The notes under the pieces: generated by a model
Told to the model about the DNA's origin: nothing
The model's input: the letters and a program-made list of their open reading frames with translations, nothing else
The model's database searches: none
Origin: Dictyoglomaceae bacterium
GTDB taxonomy: Bacteria; Dictyoglomota; Dictyoglomia; Dictyoglomales; Dictyoglomaceae
DNA length: 8,756 nucleotides
NCBI GenBank assembly: GCA_028276205.1
Contig: JAPYWU010000053.1
Location: forward strand, 1 to 8,756
Reading direction: 5' to 3'
Translations under genes and position numbers: made by a program
Part shown: positions 1-5,617 of the stretch, one piece after another
Layout: every line of letters begins with the position of its first letter
Position numbering within the stretch: the stretch's first letter is position 1

Positions 1-888
1 GGTGCATCATTCTCTGATAACTGGGTATCTGGAACAATTACATTCTCTAAAGTATTCAATACACCATTAACCGTATCCTTCCATAAGGGAACATTAAGTG
101 TTTCTGGAACAAAGCTTGTTAGTAGCTTATTAAGCGGTGATACTGGTATAAGTGTAGTAGCAGATGTGGCACCAATTAAAGTTACTGTTGGTGTAGCACC
201 AAACGATACTTGGTGGGTACCATCTTCAGGTGGAATGCTTGATCAATTCACATTAAATGCTGAGGTTACAGCAAGAGCAGATGTTTCTGTTAATGAACCA
301 GTGGCACTTTCAGTATATGGATTAATAAATAAAGCAGCAGAAACAATGACTGTAACAAATTGGGCAGTAGGTGGTTCTGTAACTCCTGTAACAACTCCAG
401 TAAGCCTAACTGTTTACGGAGAAGCAGCAAGTACACCAGAGCAACTTGTTGGTGCAACAGTTAAGGCTCTTGGTGGAAAAGTTACCGTTGATGCTAACTA
501 CAAAGTTCAAGCTCAAAAGGTAAAAGTCTCTGTTAGCGGAGACAATTTGGTACCAAACGTATCTAAGGTATATGTTGAATACAATACTGCAGAAGAATAT
601 ACATTATTTGGTTATGTCTCTGCTTCTTTACCAGTTCCAGTAGGATCCTTATCTCTTGGAGCAGCATTTGCTAATGGTCCAGATACACTCTTTGGTGGAT
701 TTGGTAAATGGTCTGTATCTCTTGGCGGTGGAGTAACCCACGATCTCTTAGTAGGTTATAGTTTTGACTGGGATAATTATAGCGGCAGTGGATTCAATAG
801 AGGAAACTTGATTGGAGCAGATAACCTTTGGGGCTTTGACGTAAGAGGAAAAGTATACGCAGAAAGCAAATTAATGATTGGGTTCTAA
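1..888 (+). CDS. Beta-rich envelope protein, probably an outer-membrane beta-barrel (C-terminal part, 5' end outside the window)
   Basis: The reading frame is open from the first base to a TAA at 886-888, giving 295 residues with the N-terminus missing. An internal GTG at 166 is not a credible start, because the frame continues upstream and no ribosome site precedes it. The sequence is rich in Val, Ser, Thr, Gly and Ala, has no Cys and few charged residues, and shows many short alternating polar/hydrophobic stretches (for example KVKVSVSG and KVYVEY) separated by Gly/Asn/Asp turns. The last residues, KLMIGF, form an amphipathic strand ending in Phe, as in proteins inserted by the BAM machinery. 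I infer a surface or outer-membrane barrel, perhaps the C-terminal part of a larger porin or S-layer-associated protein. No specific family is recognised. A secreted beta-sandwich protein is the alternative. A strong terminator follows within 12 bases. Confidence 0.65.
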   Translation, partial: GASFSDNWVSGTITFSKVFNTPLTVSFHKGTLSVSGTKLVSSLLSGDTGISVVADVAPIKVTVGVAPNDTWWVPSSGGMLDQFTLNAEVTARADVSVNEPVALSVYGLINKAAETMTVTNWAVGGSVTPVTTPVSLTVYGEAASTPEQLVGATVKALGGKVTVDANYKVQAQKVKVSVSGDNLVPNVSKVYVEYNTAEEYTLFGYVSASLPVPVGSLSLGAAFANGPDTLFGGFGKWSVSLGGGVTHDLLVGYSFDWDNYSGSGFNRGNLIGADNLWGFDVRGKVYAESKLMIGF

Positions 889-899
889 CCACTTAAAAC

Positions 900-933
900 A
901 AAAAGCCCCCCGAGAAAACTCGGGGGGCTTTTT
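900..933. terminator. Bidirectional rho-independent terminator between convergent genes
   Basis: A perfect 15-bp inverted repeat (900-914 with 919-933) encloses an AAAA loop; its core is GCCCCCCGAG / CTCGGGGGGC, with A/T tails on both sides. On the plus strand a T run at 929-934 follows the GC stem and would end the envelope-protein transcript. On the minus strand the A-rich 895-904 becomes a U-rich tail and would end the grpE-dnaK-dnaJ transcript, whose stop codon is only 10 bases away. The eight-base GC-rich core stands out in this AT-rich DNA. Confidence 0.93.
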
Positions 934-943
934 TATTTACTTC

Positions 944-2098
944 TTACTTCTTAAATGCGTCCCTAATTTGTTCAAAGAAATTTTTATTTTCTTCTATCTT
1001 TACACCTCTAATTTTTGCAAGTTCAAGAATGAGTTCCTTTTCTTTTTGAGATAAATTGGTGGGGACTGTGATATAGACTCTAATTTTTTGATCTCCTCTT
1101 TTTCCGGGATTATTTAAATTGGGTATTCCTTTACCTTTTAATGTTATTATCTCATTACTTTGAGTCCCTGGCTTTATCTTTATCTTTTCCTTTCCTTCTA
1201 AGGTAGGGATCTCTATTTCTCCTCCTAAAATGGCTGTAATAAAATCTATAGGAAGATCCATCCATATATCTTCTCTATCTCTTTTAAATATTTTATGGGG
1301 TTCTACATGTATATAGATATAAAGATCTCCATTTGGTCCTCCGTTTTCTCCTGGTTCTCCCTCTCCTGCAAGTCTTATTACATAGCCTTCATCTACACCT
1401 GCTGGTATTTTAAATTCAATCTTTCTCTTCTTTCTAATTTTTCCAGTTCCATGACATTCATGACATGGATTTGTGATTATTTTTCCTTCTCCATGGCATT
1501 TTGGACATGTGGTTATTTGAACAAATTGTCCAAAAGAAGTTTGTCTTGTAGTTCGTACCTGACCTGTACCGTTACACATATCACAGGTTATTGGATTAGA
1601 TCCTGGTTCTGCTCTTTCTCCTTTACATACAGGACAGGTTTCCAATCTTGTTACAAAGATTTCCTTTTTCCCACCAAAGGCTGACTCTTCTAAGGTTATA
1701 TTGATATCATATCTTAAATCTGCACCTTTTCTTGGAGATCTTTGCCTTTCTCTTCTACCAAAAAGGTCCCCAAAGATGCTATCTCCAAAGAAATTTTCAA
1801 ATATATCTTCAAAGGTTCTTCCAAAATTTCCAAAATCAAAATCTCCGGGGTTCCATCCTTGTTGGAAATCGCCATAGGAAAAATCGGAACTTCCAAATTG
1901 GTCATATTGAGCTCTCTTCTGAGGATCAGAGAGCACCTGATATGCCTCATTTATTTCTTTAAATTTTTCATGGGCAGATGGATCTTTATTAAGATCTGGA
2001 TGGTACTGCCTAACAAGCCTTCTATAAGCTTGTTTAATTTCATCCTGGGTGGCGTTTCGTGGCACACCCAGGATTTCATAGTAATCTTTTTTAGGCAT
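944..2098 (-). CDS. dnaJ: Chaperone protein DnaJ (Hsp40, class I)
   Basis: This is a 384-residue J-protein that delivers unfolded substrates to DnaK and stimulates its ATPase in the cytoplasm. All class I parts are visible: a J domain at residues 1-67 with HPD at 33-35, a Phe/Gly/Asp-rich linker at about 68-115 containing DIF-like motifs (D98-F100, and IFGDLF at 108-113), four CxxC zinc motifs (C155/C158, C172/C175, C198/C201, C212/C215), and C-terminal substrate-binding domains (KIPAGVDEG at 230-238, LAGEGEPG, LGGEIEIPTL). Length is normal (about 375-385). The first zinc motif reads CPVCKGER rather than the usual CxxCxGxG; all eight cysteines are kept. The ATG at 2098 is one base from the dnaK stop, and its ribosome site AAGGTGAA (2104-2111) lies in the last dnaK codons, which suggests translational coupling. 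It is the last gene of the operon. Confidence 0.98.
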   Translation of the reverse strand: MPKKDYYEILGVPRNATQDEIKQAYRRLVRQYHPDLNKDPSAHEKFKEINEAYQVLSDPQKRAQYDQFGSSDFSYGDFQQGWNPGDFDFGNFGRTFEDIFENFFGDSIFGDLFGRRERQRSPRKGADLRYDINITLEESAFGGKKEIFVTRLETCPVCKGERAEPGSNPITCDMCNGTGQVRTTRQTSFGQFVQITTCPKCHGEGKIITNPCHECHGTGKIRKKRKIEFKIPAGVDEGYVIRLAGEGEPGENGGPNGDLYIYIHVEPHKIFKRDREDIWMDLPIDFITAILGGEIEIPTLEGKEKIKIKPGTQSNEIITLKGKGIPNLNNPGKRGDQKIRVYITVPTNLSQKEKELILELAKIRGVKIEENKNFFEQIRDAFKK

Positions 2099-2099
2099 A

Positions 2100-3914
2100 T
2101 TAGTTCACCTTATAGTCTCCGTCTATGGTCTTTCCTCCAGGATTTTCAGAAGTTGATCCTGGATTTGAGCTGGAGCCTGCAGATTGATACATTACTTGTC
2201 CTATCTCACCAAGAGCTTGTGTTAATTCTTCCATTCCTTTTTTAACTTGTTCCACATTAATTCTTTCCGGTTTGATTAATTCCTCTAAATTCTTAATTTT
2301 ATCTTCCACTTTTTGGACTAAATCCTTGCTTACCTTATCCCCATAATCTTTTATGGTCTTTCTTGCGGTATAAATAAGATGTTCTGCTTGGTTCTTTGTC
2401 TCAATCTCTTCTCTTCTCTTTCTATCTTCTTCTTCAAATTTCTTTGCCTCTTCGGTCATTCTCTTGATCTCAGCCTCAGAGAGTCTTATAGCATTAGAGA
2501 TTGTTATTCTCTGCTCTTTTCCTGTTGCTTTATCTTTTGCAGATACATGGACAATTCCATTAACATCTATATCAAAAGTCACTTCAATTTGAGGAACACC
2601 ACGAGGGGCAGGTGGAATTCCATCTAATATAAATCTTCCAAGGGATATATTATCCTTAGCAAGGGCTCTTTCTCCTTGTAGTACATGAATTTCTACACTT
2701 GTCTGATAATCAGCAGCTGTTGTAAAGATCTGACTCTTTGATACAGGAATAGGAGTATTTCTCTCAATAATTTTTGTAAATACTCCACCGAGAGTTTCAA
2801 TTCCAAGGGAGAGAGGAGTTACATCAACAAGGACTATATCTCTTATCTCTCCACCTATTACTCCTGCTTGTATAGCTGCACCAAGGGCTACTGCCTCATC
2901 TGGGTTAACATTTCTTTGAGGCTCTTTACCAAAATGTTTCTTTATCCATTCTTGAATACATGGCATTCTTGTGGCTCCACCCACAAGAATTATCTTATCA
3001 ATTTGGGATGGAGAAAGCCCTGCATCTTTTAATGCTCTTTCTGTGGGCTCCTTTGTTTTTTCTACTAAATCATATGTTAATTCTTCAAATTTTGCTCTTG
3101 TAAGGGTATAGGAAAGATGAAGAGGAGTATTTCCTTTCATAGCTATGAATGGAAGATTGATCTCTGTAGATAATTTTGAAGAAAGTTCTATTTTGGCTTT
3201 TTCTGCAGCTTCATATAGTCTCTGAAGGGCGGTTCTATCTTCTCTTAAATTAATTCCATGTTCCTCCATGAAGTTATCTATAAGCCAATTTACAATTCTT
3301 TCGTCAAAATCGTCTCCTCCCAATCTATTATTTCCAGCTGTTGCAATTACTTCAAATACTCCATCACCAATCTCTAATATGGACACATCAAAGGTACCAC
3401 CACCAAGATCAAATACAAGAATCTTTTGGTGTCCTTCTTTATCAAGTCCATAAGCGAGGGCAGCTGCTGTTGGCTCATTTATAATTCTTACTACTTCTAA
3501 TCCCGCAATTGCTCCTGCATCCTTTGTGGCTTGTCTTTGGGCATCGGAGAAATAGGCAGGACATGTTATTACCGCCTTTTCTATAGGCTCACCTAAGTAG
3601 GCTTCTGCATCTTTTTTGAGTTTCCTAAGTATCATGGCAGAAATTTCTTGAGGAGTATATTCTTTATCATCTATCTTTACTTTATAATTGGTTCCCATAT
3701 GTCTCTTAATAGATTTTATGGTTCTTTCTGCATTTACTATAGCTTGCCTTTTTGCAGGTTCTCCTACTAAAAGTTGTCCATCTTTTGTAAAGGCAACAAT
3801 AGATGGAGTTAACCTACTTCCCTCCGCATTGGGAATTATAACTGGTCTACCACCCTCTAAATAGGCTATAAGGGAGTTGGTAGTTCCTAAGTCAATTCCT
3901 ACAATTTTAGCCAT
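2100..3914 (-). CDS. dnaK: Molecular chaperone DnaK (Hsp70)
   Basis: This 604-residue Hsp70 binds exposed hydrophobic peptides in an ATP-controlled cycle with DnaJ and GrpE. The N-terminal ATPase domain carries the phosphate loops GIDLGTTNS (6-14) and DLGGGTFD (169-176), the INEPTAAALAYG segment (145-156) and an adenosine motif VGGATRMP (311-318). The interdomain linker VLVDVTPLS is at 361-369. The substrate-binding beta domain spans about 370-480 and the charged helical lid about 480-575, followed by a Gly/Ser/Asn-rich tail ending GDYKVN. The region after IKRHMG (69-74) is short, so the insertion found in proteobacterial DnaK is absent, as in Gram-positive-type proteins. The residue aligned with the E. 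coli Thr199 autophosphorylation site is Asn196 (TAGNNRLGG), also seen in Bacillus-type DnaK. The ATG at 3914 is preceded by AAGGAGGT (3923-3930), eight bases away, and overlaps the grpE end by 8 nt. Confidence 0.99.
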   Translation of the reverse strand: MAKIVGIDLGTTNSLIAYLEGGRPVIIPNAEGSRLTPSIVAFTKDGQLLVGEPAKRQAIVNAERTIKSIKRHMGTNYKVKIDDKEYTPQEISAMILRKLKKDAEAYLGEPIEKAVITCPAYFSDAQRQATKDAGAIAGLEVVRIINEPTAAALAYGLDKEGHQKILVFDLGGGTFDVSILEIGDGVFEVIATAGNNRLGGDDFDERIVNWLIDNFMEEHGINLREDRTALQRLYEAAEKAKIELSSKLSTEINLPFIAMKGNTPLHLSYTLTRAKFEELTYDLVEKTKEPTERALKDAGLSPSQIDKIILVGGATRMPCIQEWIKKHFGKEPQRNVNPDEAVALGAAIQAGVIGGEIRDIVLVDVTPLSLGIETLGGVFTKIIERNTPIPVSKSQIFTTAADYQTSVEIHVLQGERALAKDNISLGRFILDGIPPAPRGVPQIEVTFDIDVNGIVHVSAKDKATGKEQRITISNAIRLSEAEIKRMTEEAKKFEEEDRKRREEIETKNQAEHLIYTARKTIKDYGDKVSKDLVQKVEDKIKNLEELIKPERINVEQVKKGMEELTQALGEIGQVMYQSAGSSSNPGSTSENPGGKTIDGDYKVN

Positions 3915-4416
3915 TATTCTCTACCTCCTTTTTTTCTATTTTTTTAGATACGATAACCTTTGCAGGTCTTAATAATTTATTTTTAAAAAGATATCCTGGA
4001 GAAATCTCTTTAACAATTAAATTATCCTCACCATCCTCTACTTCTTCAATTCCTACTGCCTCATGGAAGGATGGATTAAATGGCTTACCAATAACCTCCA
4101 TTTTTATAACTCCTTCATTTTGAAGCAGGTTTTCAAATTGTCTATAAATCATATTTATCCCTTCTATAATAGCATCTTTCTTCCTTGTATGTTTTATGGT
4201 TTCTAAGGCTAAGGAGAAATTATCCATTATATCTATAATTTCTTTTAAAAGTCTTGCATTGGCAATTTCTTGCCATTCTTCTTTTTCTCTTCTAAGTCTT
4301 TGACGAAAATTTTCAAATTCTGCTTGAAGTCTTATATACTTAATTTCCCAATCTTCTTCTTTGGGAGATTCTGAGACTACTTCATCCCTTTTTACTTCCA
4401 TCTCTTTTTCCTCCAT
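3907..4416 (-). CDS. grpE: Nucleotide exchange factor GrpE
   Basis: GrpE releases ADP from DnaK and resets the chaperone cycle. From the ATG at 4416 it has 169 residues, a usual length. It starts with an acidic, probably disordered tail, followed by the long dimerising helix (LQAEFENFRQRLRREKEEW at about 30-48, then LLKEIIDIMDNFSLALE). The C-terminal beta domain that contacts DnaK carries the family signature FNPSFHEAVG (about 113-122) and LLRPAKVIVSKK (148-159). A GTG at 4425 is in the same frame and would add MKD, but it lies inside the Shine-Dalgarno-like AGAGGTGA that sits five bases before the ATG at 4416, so I prefer the ATG. It is the first gene of the operon, directly downstream of a CIRCE operator. 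Its last codons overlap the dnaK start, and the dnaK ribosome site lies inside it. hrcA, often first in such operons, is absent here. Confidence 0.97.
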   Translation of the reverse strand: MEEKEMEVKRDEVVSESPKEEDWEIKYIRLQAEFENFRQRLRREKEEWQEIANARLLKEIIDIMDNFSLALETIKHTRKKDAIIEGINMIYRQFENLLQNEGVIKMEVIGKPFNPSFHEAVGIEEVEDGEDNLIVKEISPGYLFKNKLLRPAKVIVSKKIEKKEVENNG

Positions 4417-4440
4417 GTCTTTCACCTCTATTTTTTAATT

Positions 4441-4467
4441 TTAGCACTCTTTAAATGGGACTGCTAA
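4441..4467. promoter_or_regulatory. CIRCE operator (HrcA-binding site) of the grpE-dnaK-dnaJ operon
   Basis: TTAGCACTC (4441-4449), nine bases, then GACTGCTAA (4459-4467). The CIRCE consensus is TTAGCACTC-N9-GAGTGCTAA, so one arm is exact, the other differs at one base (C4461 for G), and the 9-base spacer is exact. It lies between the predicted grpE promoter and its ribosome site, the classic place for HrcA repression, and would be near the 5' end of the transcript. This predicts heat-induced expression of the chaperone operon through HrcA, encoded elsewhere. Confidence 0.94.
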
Positions 4468-4477
4468 ACCATATATA

Positions 4478-4505
4478 AGTTTATAATTTATATTAATAAT
4501 GTCAA
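4478..4505 (-). promoter_or_regulatory. Predicted sigma-A promoter of grpE-dnaK-dnaJ
   Basis: On the minus strand TTGACA (4505-4500) is a perfect -35 box. With a 16-base spacer the -10 would be TAAACT (4483-4478). TATAAA (4485-4480) is a better box but leaves only 14 bases. Either places the start near 4471, just upstream of CIRCE, with a leader of about 55 bases. The -35 is convincing; the exact -10 is uncertain. Confidence 0.7.
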
Positions 4506-4521
4506 GAGAATATAAAATGGC

Positions 4522-4550
4522 TTGATTTCAATTTCATAAGTAGCTAAAAT
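4522..4550 (+). promoter_or_regulatory. Predicted sigma-A promoter of recF-reverse gyrase
   Basis: TTGATT (4522-4527), a 17-base spacer, then TAAAAT (4545-4550), matching the consensus at 4/6 and 5/6 bases with ideal spacing. Transcription would begin near 4557, giving a short leader of about 36 bases before the ATG at 4593. Its -35 box is only 16 bases from the -35 box of the leftward grpE promoter. AT-rich DNA yields chance matches, so confidence is moderate. Confidence 0.6.
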
Positions 4551-4576
4551 ATATATAGTAAAAATTAATATATATG

Positions 4577-4587
4577 AAGGGAGGGGG
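4577..4587 (+). promoter_or_regulatory. Strong ribosome binding site deciding the recF start
   Basis: AAGGGAGGGGG ends five bases before the ATG at 4593. This fixes that start rather than the ATG at 4608 (Met6), which aligns with the usual RecF N-terminus but would be about 20 bases away. The purine run is unusually G-rich for this AT-rich region. Confidence 0.8.
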
Positions 4588-4592
4588 ATATC

Positions 4593-5615
4593 ATGAATAA
4601 GAAGAGAATGCTTATTGAAGAATTGAAGTTAAAAAATTTTAGAAATTTTACTGATTTTTCTGTAAATTTTAAGAATGGAGTAAATGTAATTTATGGTCCA
4701 AATGGTTCTGGTAAGACATCTATATTAGAGGCTATTGCCTATCTTTCAAATCCCAGATCTTTTAGAGGAGCAAGGGATTTTCAAATTTTAAAAATTGGTG
4801 AGAATTATTTTGAGGTAGAAGGTAAAGTATTAAGTGGAGATGAGAAACATGTAATAAAGATAACCTATTGGCAAGATGAAAGTAAAAGGGAAAAGACAGC
4901 TTATCTTGATGGATTTAAAGTTAAAAGGTTTAGAGATATCCAAGAGATTTTTATTGCCATACCTTTTAGCTTTAGAAACTATTCTATGATTGATGGATCT
5001 GCAACCCAAAGGAGAGATTTCTTTGATGATATATTCTCTTTGATTGATTTGGATTATTATGAGACATTAAGAAGTTATGAAAAACTTTTAGAAGAAAGAA
5101 ATGAAAATCTTAAAATGGATGAAATAGATAAAAATTATGTGTTATACTTAGCAAAAGAGATGCAACCATTGGCAGAAAAGATTGTGGAGAAGAGGGAAAA
5201 GATGATAGAGGAATTGTCTCAATATCTTGATCCTATATTTAAGATAGAATATAAGAGTGAGTTCAAAGGAAAAAATATTGCAGATTATATCGAAGAAGAT
5301 ATAGCAAGAGGTGTTACTACTGTGGGGCCTCACACTCAGGATGATTATATTCTCTATTATAAGGGAAATCCAGCCAAATATTATGCTTCAGAGGGGCAGA
5401 AAAGATTATTTTATCTTTCTATTGTTCTTGCTTTTAAGAGTTTAATAGAAAAGACAAAACATTATGAGCCTGTATTCCTTTTTGATGAACCTGTAAATGT
5501 TTTAGATGCCCATTTATTGGAAAGATTTATTTCCAATCTTACAGGACAAGTTATTATTGCTACATTATCACCACTTCTTGGAGCTCATAATATAGGCCTA
5601 ACCTTAGAGGAGTGA
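4593..5615 (+). CDS. recF: RecF-family DNA replication/repair ATPase
   Basis: RecF is an SMC/ABC-type ATPase that acts with RecO and RecR to load RecA on gapped DNA at stalled forks. This 340-residue protein starts with IEELKLKNFRNF, a typical RecF opening, then Walker A GPNGSGKT (35-42). It has RRDFFDD (140-146) and a helical arm with SYEKLLEERNENLK (161-174), matching the RecF arm. The RecF-type motif RGVTTVGPH is at 239-247, an ABC signature SEGQKR at 266-271, and Walker B VFLFDE at 294-299. It is somewhat shorter than usual (about 360-370). Several positions diverge: Walker B reads DEPVNVLD where RecF normally has DDVxSELD, Walker A is SMC/RecN-like, and the usual PED motif before the arm is replaced by PFSFRNY. 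RecF is the best call; a RecF paralogue is possible. Its TGA touches the reverse gyrase start, so the two are probably co-transcribed. Confidence 0.83.
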   Translation: MNKKRMLIEELKLKNFRNFTDFSVNFKNGVNVIYGPNGSGKTSILEAIAYLSNPRSFRGARDFQILKIGENYFEVEGKVLSGDEKHVIKITYWQDESKREKTAYLDGFKVKRFRDIQEIFIAIPFSFRNYSMIDGSATQRRDFFDDIFSLIDLDYYETLRSYEKLLEERNENLKMDEIDKNYVLYLAKEMQPLAEKIVEKREKMIEELSQYLDPIFKIEYKSEFKGKNIADYIEEDIARGVTTVGPHTQDDYILYYKGNPAKYYASEGQKRLFYLSIVLAFKSLIEKTKHYEPVFLFDEPVNVLDAHLLERFISNLTGQVIIATLSPLLGAHNIGLTLEE

Positions 5616-5617
5616 TG

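Noticed and set aside
166..168. GTG as the start of the first gene
   Set aside because: The frame stays open to base 1 with the same beta-strand composition and no Shine-Dalgarno precedes it, so the gene is truncated by the window edge.
1295..2245. Open frames on the plus strand and in another minus frame across the dnaJ/dnaK region (up to 167 codons)
   Set aside because: They lie wholly antisense or out of frame to strongly conserved dnaJ and dnaK, have low-complexity Phe/Ser/Leu/Tyr-rich translations, and lack ribosome sites.
2379..3453. Short plus-strand frames opposite dnaK
   Set aside because: Shadows of the dnaK coding sequence with no recognisable domain and no start signals.
4426..4592. 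A replication origin next to recF (DnaA boxes, AT-rich unwinding element)
   Set aside because: recF and an AT-rich gap suggested it, but I see no TTATCCACA-type boxes and no dnaA or dnaN; promoters and CIRCE explain the region.
5148..5333. 61-codon minus-strand frame inside recF
   Set aside because: Antisense to conserved RecF motifs, with no promoter or ribosome site; a by-product of AT-rich coding bias.
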